This document shows, piece after piece, positions 1 to 12,716 of a stretch of 64,000 nt of DNA (position 1 is the first letter of the stretch; every line of letters starts with the position of its first letter). Position numbers and translations under genes: made by a program. The DNA comes from Vreelandella olivaria (GTDB lineage: Bacteria > Pseudomonadota > Gammaproteobacteria > Pseudomonadales > Halomonadaceae), in NCBI GenBank assembly GCA_004295565.1, contig AP019416.1:2480001-2544000 (forward strand), given 5' to 3'. The notes beneath the pieces were generated by a model, which saw nothing but the letters and a program-made list of their open reading frames with translations, made no database searches and was not told the DNA's origin.

Positions 1-1363
<1,363 letters not shown>

Positions 1364-1549
1364 TCAATCGTCGTATTGTCAAAGGGCCAAGTGTGGCGGT
1401 TGACCTGACTGTCCGGGGAGGTTAAAACCTTCAGCTGCACTTTTGTGCTGGCGCATATTTTATAAAGTCCCTAATTTTATACTGAGTAGGGTTTGATATC
1501 CCGCTTGCCTACCAGTGATTCGACACCCTTTAACCTTACTGGAGACGCT

Positions 1550-2196
1550 ATGTCTGACCCTATTGCGACGCTACTCGATAATAACCGCGCCTGGGCTGAG
1601 CGCATGTGTGAAGAAGACCCCGACTACTTTAAACGTCTCTCGAATCAGCAAAACCCTGATTATTTATGGATTGGTTGCTCCGACAGCCGAGTGCCCGCGA
1701 ATCAAATTATTGCCCTCCCGCCTGGCGAGGTATTCGTCCATCGTAACGTCGCCAATCTACTCCATCACACGGATATGAACGCGCTGTCGGTGGTGCAGTT
1801 CGCGGTGGATGTACTCAAGGTCAGCCATGTCATGATTGTCGGCCACTATGGATGCGGGGCATTAAGGCCGCCATGATGGGAGGCGAATGCGGCGTGGTGG
1901 ATTACTGGCTGCATTCGGTTCGTGAACAGTACAACCACCACCGGAGCTCGCTGGAGCATCTCCCTCTTGAAGATCAAATCGACCGCATGTGTGAGCTTAA
2001 CGTTAAAGCCCAGGTAAACAGTTTATGCCGCACCAAGATTCTGCAACGCGCCTGGCAGCGTGGCCAACAAATCTCTGTGCATGGCTGGGTCTATGGGTTA
2101 AGCGATGGACGCGTTAAAGATCTTAATTGCACTATAAGCGGTTTAGAGCAAGTGGAAACACTTTACCGCATTGATCGCCTCCAGCAAGGCGACTAA
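1550..2196 (+). CDS. can: Beta-class carbonic anhydrase, one frameshift
   Basis: Zinc enzyme interconverting CO2 and bicarbonate in the cytoplasm. The zinc-ligand motifs of the beta class are present: CSDSR near residue 42 and HYGCG near residue 100. The length after repair, about 215 residues, is normal. The ATG at 1550 is preceded by a GGAG ribosome site and begins MSDPIATLL. One G appears to be missing in the run at about 1856-1859, inside the codons after HYGC, which moves the C-terminal half ([11 protein letters not shown] onward) to another frame. It is divergent from gorA across a 219-base gap in which I see no further gene. Confidence 0.93.
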
Positions 2197-2279
2197 GCGC
2201 CCTCCCCAGCGCCTACTTTTTAAATAGCTATTTCCAAGAGCCATTTCCAAGGGCTGTCTCCACGACCTATCTTCTAAGA

Positions 2280-2308
2280 CTTACCGCTACGCTAGTCGTA
2301 GCGGTAAG
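2280..2308 (-). terminator. Hairpin over the stop codon of the cytochrome c' gene
   Basis: A perfect 12-bp stem (2280-2291 with 2297-2308) and a 5-base loop spans the end of the cytochrome c' gene, between it and the convergent carbonic anhydrase. No strong T-run follows on either strand, so it may be a terminator or a 3' mRNA-stability hairpin. Confidence 0.5.
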
Positions 2309-2816
2309 CACGATGGCAACTTTTACAGCTCGCCCCTACCTCTGAAAGCGCGCGTGCGGTATCACGGGGATCCTGTTGTTCAGCCACCTCTATCAAATTG
2401 GCGATTTTATCCTCAAGGTCGCTAAAACCGGTCGCGAACTGATCCCACTCCTCCCATATAGAGGCCCGCGCTTCAGAACCACTGCCATGTGTGCCCGCGA
2501 TAAATGCAGGCAACAGACGTTGCGCACTGGCGCGCTCTTGCAGCTCAAGCAATCGCGGCATTGCGGCTTCAATATCTTGGTTATTGATGAGATCAAAGCG
2601 CAGCTGGCGCACCAGACTCTCAATATCTTTAAGCTCTTCACGGCGCCAAATCACGGCTTCGCGTTCGCTTGCGAATGGCGTATCGCTGACCGCCTGAGGC
2701 ATGGCTAAATCACTTGCATCGCCTGCCCAAGCCAGCGGCATGGATAAGAGTAGCGCCAGGACGCTGGCTGTCGCACTGCGCGGGGAAGCCCACTGTAAAT
2801 GATAGCGCTGCTGCAT
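2292..2816 (-). CDS. Cytochrome c' (cytochrome c prime) family protein
   Basis: Periplasmic c-type haem protein. It is intact, 174 residues. A long signal peptide (hydrophobic segment about 17-30, cleavage near AWA-GD) is followed by an alpha-helical body, and a single CKSCH haem-binding motif lies a few residues from the C-terminus, the hallmark arrangement of the four-helix-bundle cytochrome c' family. Members bind NO or CO with five-coordinate haem and are often linked to nitrosative-stress defence; that role is inferred here. The gene stands alone, convergent with the carbonic anhydrase and downstream of msrA on the same strand. Confidence 0.88.
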   Translation of the reverse strand: MQQRYHLQWASPRSATASVLALLLSMPLAWAGDASDLAMPQAVSDTPFASEREAVIWRREELKDIESLVRQLRFDLINNQDIEAAMPRLLELQERASAQRLLPAFIAGTHGSGSEARASIWEEWDQFATGFSDLEDKIANLIEVAEQQDPRDTARALSEVGASCKSCHRAYRYD

Positions 2817-2865
2817 AATGGCTTCCTGTCGATGATGCGTTGGTAAAAGGCTAATGAAGTGCGTT

Positions 2866-3496
2866 TTATCCGATTGGGCACGTAACGCCAGTCCCTTTTA
2901 GTCCACAGTAGCCATTGGGATTTTTATCGAGGTACTGCTGATGGTAGGCCTCTGCGTAATAAAAGGTTTCAAGTGGCTTTATCTCGGTGGTGATCGCCCC
3001 TCTACCCGCCTTATCGAGTGCCTGCTGATACGCAGCCGCACTCTGCTTGGCTGCCGTTTGCTGCGCTTCGCTGGTGGTGAAAATAGCGGAGCGGTACTGG
3101 GAACCAATATCGTTGCCCTGGCGATTGCCCTGGGTCGGATCATGCTGTTCCCAAAAACCTGCAGCAATGTTTCCAGCGTGATTTGCTTAGGGTCATAAAT
3201 TACCCGCACCACTTCTGTGTGGCCAGTACGCCCAGTGCACGTCTCCTCATAGGTGGGTTTGGCGTTTCTCCGCCGGCATACCCCGCCGCGGTGACATAAA
3301 CGCCAGGTAGTTGCCAAAACAGACGCTCTACGCCCCAGAAACAGCCCATCCCCAGCACTATCTCTTCATGGCCCTCGGGAAATGGCGGATGGAGCGAGTG
3401 CCCATTAATGGTATGCACCTGGCTTGTTTCTATGGGCGTATCACGCCCAGGCAGTACACGGCCTGTATTTGAGCTAGCGTTTGAAAATAATGACAT
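2866..3496 (-). CDS. msrA: Peptide methionine-S-sulfoxide reductase, frameshifted
   Basis: Repairs methionine S-sulfoxide in oxidised proteins using a catalytic cysteine. The active-site motif GCFWG is near residue 51, and the conserved TGHTEVVRV(I)YDP segment follows. The C-terminus reads [14 protein letters not shown], holding the likely resolving cysteines. Two breaks (near 3250 and 3150) divide it into three frames; repaired length is about 210 residues. The ATG at 3496 lies 11 bases from the stop of tamB, so it probably ends the tamA-tamB transcript. Confidence 0.92.
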
Positions 3497-3507
3497 TTCG
3501 CCCTCAC

Positions 3508-6500
3508 TTATTGCTGCTGTATGATTTCGGGATTACCGGAACGGGTAAAGGTATAGATCAAATCCACCGCTTGATTGGTACCCGATACGGCCTGCACATA
3601 AAGATTACGCCACAGCGTGTAGCGCAGTGTTAGTTCGGCAATCGGCGAGAAAATTCCCACACCGTAACTAATTCTAAGATCATCGGTGAGTTGGCCGCTA
3701 ACAGCGACTTGACTGTCGTCACCGGCTCCGGCGGTATCCAGCGTCAAGTCATCAATACCGAAGGCCTCACCAATCGAGCCCACCGCTCCACCGGTACGCC
3801 CTAGGGACATACCGATTAGTGCGGTTGTCAGGGCGCTATCCACACCGCCACCGGAGGCATCCGGCGCGCGACCCCGTAATAGGTAAGAAAGCGCGCGGGA
3901 TTCGTCCATTGCGGGTTCAGAAAAGATCCGTACGTTCGGGGCTTCGGCGCTGCCGGTTACCCGCAAGCCCGCAATGACATCATCTTCGGTGACATCAGGG
4001 TTGCGAATGGCTTCGAAGTCAAGTGTTGGCAGTCCCGGCGGACCGCTAAACAGCAGTTCACCCCGACGAATAACCAGGTCTTGGCCGAACGCCTGAAAAC
4101 GACCGTCGACCAAATTAACGTCACCAAACAGCTGCAACGCCCCGCTGCTTTGGCGAATTTCCAGCGCGCCTCCCAATCCGGATTCAAGGCCGTAGGCTGA
4201 AATTTGCATATCACGGCCCAGCGTTAAGGTCACCAGCACATCAATCTCCATGCCAGTAGCAGCCAGTTCATCCGCGGCGCTGGGGTCTTGCTCATTGGCA
4301 GCCGCACGCTGAGCCTCAATTTCCGCCTGGCGATCGTCGCGCTCGGTAATAATCACTTCATCGCTACTTGGGGTGACTGCCGATGAGGGCATATCGCCAA
4401 TTTCAAGCCGTGCCCAGGGTAAATTCACATCCCCCCTCACTTGCAGCCTTTCCGGTGTGACCCGGATACGGATATCAGGCGCTACCTCAAGACGCCCAAA
4501 CTGGGGCATAACGACCAGGATAGGCTCCTGAACAGCATTCAGGTCGACGCCAATCCGCCAATCATCGCCGCTTGGCCAATAGGCATCACCGGTGATTTCC
4601 AAACGCCCGCGCTCAGCGGCCAGGTAGCCGTCAATATCCCCTTGTTCACCGTCGAAGGAGACCACCAGTTCACCTCCCTGAATATCCACAGGAATATCCG
4701 GGCCACTTACCCCGATACCGCGCAGGCCGAGCTGGCCCTGTAAATCAGGAGCCGCAGTGGTGCCGGTAATTTGCACGCTGCCGGTTAAATCGCCTTCCAA
4801 TCGATCCATTCCCACCAACATGGGCCGATAAGGCTGCAGAGACACATTGTTTGCACGCAGTTCGCCTGATAATGCGCCGGCCCCTAATGGGTCGTTGACC
4901 GACAGGTCTAAGTTGAGGTCACCCGCCTCGGCAAGCGAGAGCGATACATTAGCGTCCGCCTGGGCGTGGTTGGCCTTGATCTGGGCGTCTAAACTGATTT
5001 CCGGCAGTTGCACAGGCTGGCCATAATCATTAACGGCGGTAATCGCGAGTTCGCTAAGAATTTGCAGATCAGCCTGCCAGCGGGCACCTCCCTGGCGCCA
5101 GTTGGCGACGAGATCCGCGGTTGTGTCGCCCTCTAGCTGCCACTCTTCCGGCAGGAAAGGCTCCAGCATTTCCATTGGCACTTCACGTACCGAAAGCACA
5201 GCGTTGCCCTGTTGTGCAGAAGCGACGATCTCCTCTTCGGAACAGACCAGCCCACCCTGCTCACGGCGCAGACAGAACGTTGACAGACGTGCCTCGCCAT
5301 TTGCTAGGTTGTAGCGCACGTCCAGAGGCGCTTCAAGGCGAATATCGCCTGCCTCAGAATCAATTTCCAACGGTGTCAAGCGAGCTTGATACCGCTGGCT
5401 CTGCTGGTCAAAACGACCATCCAAGGCAAGCTGCGCACGGCTAAGAGTGCTGTTGTCGGCGCCTTGGGCGCTCAGCTCAAGCCGATGCTCTGAGAGGCGA
5501 CCAGCCAGATTTGCTTCGATGTTTGCCAGCGACTGCCCCCTGCATTGACGTTTTGTAGCGCCAGTTGTACATCCAGAGTGGGGTCATCAATGCCCTGTAC
5601 ATCGGCATCTAACGCAAACTGCTCAATGCGGTTTTCACCAAAACGTATGCCATCACCCTGTAAGTTGGCGAGTAATTGAGGCTGATCAAAGCTGCCGCTA
5701 GCCTCTAACGTACCCACGATAGTGCCCGCCAAATCTGGCGAAAGGGTTTGCAGCTGGCGCAGGGCAATATCCGCATTTAATGACATCGCCTGTTGGCTGA
5801 CTTGTCCAGCGGCTTCAAGGCGATTATTTCCTGGGTAAACAGCAGCTCGTCAATGTCCAGTTCCAGATTGCTGTTAGCGTCAAAGGTCGCTTGCAACGTT
5901 AGCGGGTAGTCGCGCAGTTCGCCATCAATCGCTAAAGTGGGCACGCTAATCGACCAATAATCCTCTTGCTGGCCCTGTTGTTGACTAAGGGCAAGCTCTA
6001 TATCGCCGTTTAAATTACCCTCTAGCTGATTGACGAAGAGGGCAGGATTAAACTGATCCAAACGAATACTGGCGTTAACCTGTAGCGGTGCTAACCAACT
6101 GATATTGCCCTCACTGCGCAGGGAACTTTCCCTACCGCTAGGGTGAGGGGTTGCCAGCTAAACTGCTTGAGATCGCCCTCACCTGTAACGTTAATTTGAG
6201 TGCGCGGCAGGCTCGGGCCCTCAACCGCCAGAGCCACTTGAGCACTATAATCGCTCAGGCTGCCGGTTACCTGTAGATCCAGGTCATCGACTATATAGGC
6301 TTGAGCTCTCCTCTTCAGCGCTGCCATCGACGCTCTCATTGCTACTCTCACCTGCACTGACAGGCAAAGGCCACTGTAGTTGGTCACTTTGTAGCTGCAG
6401 TTGAAACGGCAGCGTTGGGGCCAGCGCGTCGACTTGCCCCTCAAGGACGCATTGACCGCGCCGGAAGCATCCAACTGCGCTTCAAGCGCATCCAGTGGGC

Positions 6501-7565
6501 CAGACAGCGTCAAGGTTAAAGATTCACCACTTAACTCTGGGTATATCTCGGGTAAAAAAAGTTCGACTGCTAAACGTGCTTCGAGTGGATAATTGCCGGT
6601 TAAGGTGGCATTCGCGGTTAATTCAGCCTCAGCGTCCGGGGTAACAACGGAAAGCTCGGTGACTTCGACGTGATCACCTTCGGTTAACAACCCAAGCCGC
6701 AGCCGCTCGACGCGATACTCGGCGGCCCCTTCCAAGCGAAAATCGTTAAGCGTGAATTCAGGTAACTGGATATCAACCGGTAGCGTGATCTCTGGCAGCT
6801 CCAGGCGCTCGCGTTCTTCAAGCTGCTGCTCTGGCGATTCCACTGCCGCCAACGCCTCTTGAGGTGGCTGGTTGAGCAAGATAGCGGCATCGATAGCTTC
6901 AGCCTGCAGCGGTGTTTCAATACCCTGGGTTAGCAGCACACCCGAGGAGGGTGGCAAATAGACACGTGGCTGCTCCAAATGGGTTGGCGAGAGGCGTACT
7001 GTGTTTCCTTCAGCGATGGCTGCCGAGCTTAACGAATGCCACGCTACTTCGGTACCATCGGCAAGCCTGAGGTTAACATCGTCCAGCAGCAGCGAACGTA
7101 GTTCGATGGGAAAAGGAAAACGAATAGCCAACGGGCTTCCCTCCTCTTCGGGAGGTGGCGCTTGCTCACTGGATGGGCCTAGCTGGATGTCGGCGCCCAC
7201 CACACGCAGTGTGTCGATGCATAAGCGCCCTGACAGCACACAGTCATCTGCCCACTGGAGTTCGAACTCATCCACGCTTATACGGGTTTCGCCCAGCTGT
7301 AGCTGGAAATCTTCGAGCTGAAAATGGTCGAGCAAGCCACCTTCATGATGCGCGTAGGAGAAAAATCTCGCTGCTCCCCCTGGGAGAGCAGCACGCCGGT
7401 GCCCCAGGGAGATAACGCCACCCCAACCACTAGCGCCACTATGCCAAACAGCCAAATAGGCAACACGATTACAAGACGCACAAGGCTCCAGAACAGTAGC
7501 CAAGCGCGGTATTTGGGGGACAATGTACGGCGTTTATCCGATGTAGCTGGTGCAACCTGCGACAA
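3508..7565 (-). CDS. tamB: Translocation and assembly module subunit TamB (DUF490/AsmA-like), multiply frameshifted
   Basis: Large inner-membrane-anchored periplasmic protein that, with TamA, assists outer-membrane biogenesis and is proposed to form a bridge for lipid transport. The N-terminus has one transmembrane segment (about residues 28-52). The rest is a very long beta-rich, low-identity repeat region with many D/N-rich strands, and the C-terminal TamB domain ends with aromatic beta-strands ([17 protein letters not shown]). Repaired length is about 1350 residues, typical of TamB. The frame is broken at about four places (near 7400, 6080, 5780 and 5450). It starts 9 bases after the tamA stop, which supports translational coupling. 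Confidence 0.92.
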
Positions 7566-7574
7566 GTCTTTCTC

Positions 7575-9410
7575 CTAGAATTCCGGCCCGATGGAAAAAT
7601 GCAAACGCCAATCGTCTTCGTGGTCAAAAGGGTGGGCGATGTCAAAACGAATTGGCCCCACCGGCGAGACCCAGCGCACCCCGGCACCGGCACCGGTTTT
7701 CAAATCATTAGGCCCCCAGTTATCAAAGGCGTCGCCGTTATCGACAAAAGTGGCCCCCACCAATCCCCCCGTCACCCGGCGCTGATACTCCAGGGTCGAG
7801 GTGAGCATTTGCTGCCCACCGCGCAGCCGGCCCTCATCATTGCGGGGAGATAAGCTCTCATAGGAGTAACCACGCACACTGCGGTCACCACCCGCGAAAA
7901 AACGCAGCGATGGCGGTATTTTGGCAAAATCATCGGTTTCAATGGCGCCAACACTGACGCGCGCCAAGAAGCGGTTATCGTTGCCGACCATACGAATCCA
8001 CTCCGTATCTCCCGTGATACGAGCAAATGTCGCATCCGAGCCCCAAACGGTATCCGAATACTCTATCGAGAGCTGCTGGCGGTCACCCCATAGTGGGAAG
8101 CGCTGGGGACGTGTTCGCGTACGTGACCACTGAATGCCGGGATAGAACAGCCATACCTCATCTGCTTCACCACCCTGTTCGAAGTCTTCATAGGTCGTAC
8201 GAAAATAGAGGGTTTGTACCCAGTCATTATCAAACTGCCATCGCCGAGCCAGTTCAACGGTGCCTTCTAAGGACTTGGTGTCGCTGTCATCAACATTACG
8301 TACTCCGTACTGAAGCCGATAGCTGTCGCGAAGCGGATTCTCAAGTGGCACGTTATAGACCCCGGTAAAACGCTGCTCTGGAGCAGATAAATAGAGGTCG
8401 TGATCAAGGCTATGACCAAAGCGGTTAATCCATGGTTGATCCCAGCCAAAGCGCAGTCGTGGCCCTACATCGGTGGCGTAGCCAATACCCACTTCAAATT
8501 GATGGCGATCAGCAGGTTCAACACTGACATCGATAGGCAGTTGGGTATCACTGGGTTTAGTAAGACGTAATGCACTGGCCAAGGCGGCACTGGTGACACG
8601 CGGGCGCTCTGGCTGGGAGGCGGTGGCCTCACTCCACCAGGGGGCTCCACCGCCAGAAGGGGCAATCGCCAGTTCCTGCGCAGTCTCAAGGCGTGGCCGC
8701 ACCGAGACAGAGCTAAACCAGCCGGTTTCAGCGAGCGATTGATTATATTTCGCTATGGATTGGGCTAAATAGGGATCGCCCTGCTCGAAAGGCTGCATGC
8801 GGCGCAACCTGTCTAGCTCAATATGACTGCCGGTAATAGAGGTGGCACCAAATTGATAGCGGGGGCCGCTATCGAAATCCATATAGAGTCGCGCGCTTTG
8901 CAAATAGGGGCGCACTTCCATACGCCGATCAGTAAACCCCCAGTCAAAGTAGCCACGCTCGATAGCCAATCCTGAAAACTGACTGCTCAGCCGATCCCAA
9001 GGGGCATGGCGAAGCGCATCCCCCTCCCTGAGTGGAAAGTTCTTTACGGCCTCTTGGAAAGGCGGATCTTCACTCGCATCGCCCTCCACATTGATGGACA
9101 GAATTTCAATTTCAACCTGGGGGCCCGGCTCAATTTCAAGCCAGACGCGCTCATCCGTAGCGCGCTCAAGGGTTATGTCAGGCTCGTAGTAGCCGTAAAC
9201 ACGCATTGCTTCCTGGGTACGTCGGCGAATTTCGCCCTCCAGACGCACCTCCGTATATTGCGCTGCATCGATGTTTTGTAAATAGGCTTGGATATTGTCT
9301 TCGACCTCATTGGAAACGCCCGCGATGGTCGCTTCCAAGGCCAATGCGCCATGCGATATGCATAATAGCGGTAGCACCGCAAAAACGTGCGTCCTGTGGC
9401 TAATGTCCAT
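7575..9410 (-). CDS. tamA: Translocation and assembly module TamA (Omp85 family)
   Basis: Outer-membrane Omp85-family barrel with N-terminal POTRA domains, partner of TamB. Intact, about 611 residues. A signal peptide follows the ATG at 9410 (MDISHRTHVF, cleavage near ALA-LE); an upstream in-frame start at 9431 would add seven residues and is less likely. POTRA-like repeats cover about residues 25-260, and the barrel ends in the conserved Omp85 region with a RGYSYESLSP motif (the VRGY/F signature) and a C-terminal aromatic (SIGPEF). It is immediately followed by tamB. Confidence 0.93.
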   Translation of the reverse strand: MDISHRTHVFAVLPLLCISHGALALEATIAGVSNEVEDNIQAYLQNIDAAQYTEVRLEGEIRRRTQEAMRVYGYYEPDITLERATDERVWLEIEPGPQVEIEILSINVEGDASEDPPFQEAVKNFPLREGDALRHAPWDRLSSQFSGLAIERGYFDWGFTDRRMEVRPYLQSARLYMDFDSGPRYQFGATSITGSHIELDRLRRMQPFEQGDPYLAQSIAKYNQSLAETGWFSSVSVRPRLETAQELAIAPSGGGAPWWSEATASQPERPRVTSAALASALRLTKPSDTQLPIDVSVEPADRHQFEVGIGYATDVGPRLRFGWDQPWINRFGHSLDHDLYLSAPEQRFTGVYNVPLENPLRDSYRLQYGVRNVDDSDTKSLEGTVELARRWQFDNDWVQTLYFRTTYEDFEQGGEADEVWLFYPGIQWSRTRTRPQRFPLWGDRQQLSIEYSDTVWGSDATFARITGDTEWIRMVGNDNRFLARVSVGAIETDDFAKIPPSLRFFAGGDRSVRGYSYESLSPRNDEGRLRGGQQMLTSTLEYQRRVTGGLVGATFVDNGDAFDNWGPNDLKTGAGAGVRWVSPVGPIRFDIAHPFDHEDDWRLHFSIGPEF

Positions 9411-9462
9411 TGCCGTTGTCTTCCCATACATTTTTATCCCAACCTAAATCAGCGGCTTCATC

Positions 9463-9502
9463 GCCTAAGCATTGCCATGCATTGGCATGTCAATGCTTAG
9501 GC
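9463..9502. repeat. Long stable hairpin between the coiled-coil gene and tamA
   Basis: A 12-bp perfect stem (9463-9474 with 9491-9502), one mismatch, then a further 5-bp stem (9476-9480 with 9485-9489) closing a 4-base loop. It lies in the 121-base gap upstream of tamA. No T-run follows on either strand, so an intrinsic terminator is uncertain; an RNA processing or attenuation site is equally possible. Confidence 0.55.
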
Positions 9503-9531
9503 AGTCGCACTCATACACCCGATGCAATTCG

Positions 9532-10352
9532 TTAACGCAACATCTCTAGCTGGGCACTGAACGCAAGCTGTGCTTGTCGTACTTGGCGCACATCGCTTTC
9601 CAGCGAATTCAGGCGTTGAGACCACTGTTGCTCCAGTTCTTCCAGGGCTGCCTGATCTGCCGGTGCTTCGAGCGCTGCAACGGATGTTTCCAATTCATCA
9701 AAGCGATCCTCAATGGCAGTTTCTGGGCTGACAACTGCTCTTCCCAAGCAGTGGTCACGCTATTGAGTTGGCTATCCAGTTCCTCGATCCGCTGTTCGGT
9801 CAATTGCTCCAAATGGGAAACCTCTGCAACGAGATTTTGACGACCCGATGCCCCCGTTTGTTCCAAGGCGTCAAGCGATTCTCGCACCGCCATCAATTGG
9901 CTGTCGCGCAGTTCGGCTTGCTCCCTAAGCTGAGACAACTGCTGCATCAGCGTGTTGATCGAGTCGCTTGAGACCGTGTCCTCACTAGTGGTGAGGAAGC
10001 CGTATAACTCCTCACGGGTGGCTGCCAACGAGGTGGCAAGCTGCTCCTGCTCTTGAAAGAGTGTCGACAACTGAGCTTGTACAAAGGTTATCGCATCTTG
10101 TACATCCGTGTCATCCGAATCCAACCGAGCATGCACGTTGGAGACCTCCCCACTCACTCGGTGAATCTCATCCAGCAGTCGTTCACGTTCGTACCACAGT
10201 CCAACTGCCGCTGCGCCCAATAGCGCAATGATCAGCAGCAAACATAGCCATAACGGCCATATTGTCGGCCCCTTTCGATGGCGTAGATGTTGCGCCGTCA
10301 AGCTTTGATCCACATCGGGCACAATACGAGAGGATCCGGTGGCGTCTGGCAT
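9532..10352 (-). CDS. Membrane-anchored coiled-coil protein of unknown function, one frameshift
   Basis: I do not recognise a named family. About 40 polar N-terminal residues precede one transmembrane helix (about residues 32-52). After that the protein is almost entirely Q/E/L-rich heptad-like coiled coil to the C-terminus, about 272 residues after repair. The topology resembles HemX-type or other single-pass periplasmic coiled-coil proteins, but the C-terminal HemX domain is not visible. One indel near 9730 moves the last 65 codons to another frame. It starts 9 bases after the ugd-like stop, so it is probably in the galU-ugd transcript. Function unassigned. Confidence 0.75.
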
Positions 10353-10361
10353 GACATTTCC

Positions 10362-11652
10362 TCAAAGAGTCTTCGGGTCGGCACGACGGCCAATACCTCG
10401 GTACATTAATCCACAGCTGGCAACAAACTCAGGATCGTAAATATTGCGCCCATCCAATACGAGTTTAGCGTTTAATAGCGAGCCGAGTCGGTGCCAGTCA
10501 GGGTTCCAATACGTTTTCCATTCGGTCACCAGCATCAGGGCATCGGCCCCTCACAGGCCTGGTAGGGGTCATGGGTATAAGTCACCAGGTCGTCACGCTC
10601 GCCTACCAAAGCGCGCAGAGCAGGCACCGCCGCTGGGTCGTGAAGCTGAACGTTAACTCCCTGCGCCCAAAGCGCCTCAAGCAGCGTTAATACCGGAGCA
10701 TGGTCAATACGCGCAGTGCCGGGTTTAAACGCGGCGCCCCAAATCGCCACTGTTTTACCCGCCATCTCGCCAGCAAAGTGGGCCCATAACTTGCGGAACA
10801 GGGTCTCTTTCTTCTGCTCGTTGATATCCATCACCTGCTCAAGCAGCGCTGAATAGCGGCCACTTTGTAGCTGAACATCGGCCAGGCGAATCAAATCCCG
10901 CGAGAAGTTAGGCCCGCCAAACCCACACCCGGGGTACAGGTATTCAAAACCAATACGCGAGTCGGCGCCCATCCCCTGCCGGACATGCTCCACATCCACC
11001 CCCAGGGTATCAGCCAAGCCTGCAATTTCATTCATATAACTGATGCGCGTAGCGAGCATGCCGTTAATCGCCAGCTTGGTAAGCTCGCCGCGCGGCGCGG
11101 CATACATTGGAAGACCTCACTGCGACGATTAAAGGCGCGTAATAGCTCCCTGGTGACCTGTTCGCCTGTGGCATCATCACACCCCAGCAGTCGCCTAGAG
11201 GGGCGGGTAAACGAGTCCCACGCCCGGCCCTCTTCCAGCGTATCAGGGAGTGCCACGCTAGTATGCTGGGTGCCCATCAACGCATGCAGGCGCTCGGTCT
11301 CGCCGACGGGAAACGTTGAGTTATTGATAAGTACAATGCCCTGCTGATCAGCCAGTAGCGAATCTTCAACAAGCGTACTGGCGGAATTGCGCTGTGCGGG
11401 CGATAACGCCAACCAAATCACTTCAGGAATGACCGCATCCTTAAGCTGATCAATGACCTGCAGCGTCCCTTCCACCAGTCCTTGTTCAAGGTGCGCCATT
11501 AGTTGAGGTTCGCTACGTAACCAATCCACCTGAGAAAGCGCTGACCAGGGCGCGTCAGCATGAGGCAACCACTGCACCTGATGGCCCACCCAGGCTAACG
11601 CAGCGGCTGCCGTTGCTGCGCTTAACTCGCTACCGTAAAGTAACACCCGCAT
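10362..11652 (-). CDS. UDP-glucose/nucleotide-sugar dehydrogenase-like protein lacking the catalytic Cys
   Basis: Homologous to UDP-glucose 6-dehydrogenase, which oxidises UDP-glucose to UDP-glucuronate. The conserved central-domain segment is recognisable (GELTKLAINGMLATRISYMNE), as are the STFPVGETERL strand and a C-terminal domain ending LDGRNIYDPE. Two features are abnormal. The N-terminal NAD motif usually GxGxxG reads YGSELSAA, and the catalytic motif usually GGSCFPKD reads GGPNFSRD, so the thiolate Cys is Asn and the Lys is Arg. Breaks lie near 11100 and 10545. It is separated from galU by 3 bases, so product supply is linked. It may be a pseudoenzyme or a regulatory or altered-specificity homologue; the plain ugd label is uncertain. 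Confidence 0.78.
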
Positions 11653-11655
11653 GGG

Positions 11656-12546
11656 TTACTCTCCTTGGTGGTAACGTGACAGCAAGGCTTTGAAGCCTTC
11701 GCCAAACTCAGGATGCCGACGCGCATAAGCAAGCGTGGCTTCAAGATACCCCAGCGGCTGACCACAATCGTAGGTGGTGCCCTGCATGCGATAGGCCTGG
11801 ACGCCTGACTGTTCGCGTAGCGTTTCAAGCGCATCGGTTAGCTGAATTTCACCACCGGCACCGGGCTTAGTGGCTGCTAAAATAGGGAAAATATGGCCCG
11901 GCAGCGCATAACGGCCAATCACCGCTAAATTTGAGGGCGCTGCATCACGCTTTGGCTTTTCCACCATACCTACCAGATCTGCCGATTGATTAGGCGCGGG
12001 TACATCACCGGCAGGCGCCACGATGCCATACTTTTCGACGTGTTCCCAAGCCACCTCTTCCACCATCAGCTGCGCTGTTTGCTGCTGATCATAGGCTGCC
12101 AACATGCCCGCCAAGTCGGTCGCTGGGTTGGCACTATTATCGACCAGCACATCGGGCAGCAGCACGGCAAACGGTTCATTGTCGCCAATGATCGGGCGAG
12201 CGCAGAGCACCGCATGGCCCAGCCCTAATGGTACCCCCCTGGCGAATGCTGATAATGCTGACATTATCTGGCACCAGGTTGCGCAACATCTCCAAAAGCT
12301 CGTGTTTACCTTTTGCTTCCAGGCTGGCTTCCAGCTCGGCGTGGGTATCAAAGTGGTTTTCAATCGCGCTTTTATTACTACTGGTGACCAGTACAATTTC
12401 GCGAATCCCCGCGGCTATCGCTTCTTCAACGACATACTGAATGACTGGTCTATCGACAATCGTAATCATCTCCTTTGAATAGCCTTCGAAGCCGGCAAGC
12501 AGCGGGTGCCAAACCCAGCGACAGGAAGTACGGCCTTGCGAATCAT
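11656..12546 (-). CDS. galU: UTP--glucose-1-phosphate uridylyltransferase, two frameshifts
   Basis: Makes UDP-glucose from UTP and glucose-1-phosphate for surface polysaccharides and sugar interconversion. The nucleotidyltransferase N-terminus LPVAGFGTRCLPASKA (residues 6-21) is visible, followed by the region matching PKEMITIVDRPVIQYVVEE. The remaining GalU segments follow, including LGLGHAVLCARP and YDCGQPLGYLEA near the C-terminus. About 296 residues after repair. One C is missing near 12478 and one extra base sits in the C/G run near 12236. The start is the ATG at 12546. It heads the minus-strand run into the ugd-like gene. Confidence 0.94.
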
Positions 12547-12716
12547 AGAGATATTCTTTTCATGCGTTCCGACACAGGAGTGGTTAGAATGTCCATAATA
12601 CTGAAGGCGCGGATGGATGCCACCTCGCCAATGGACGATAACCAGTGCAAATAGATTATAACCAGTGATTAAGCGTCAATGATTGCTGAATGCTCAATGA
12701 CAATGGGAGTCACAAT

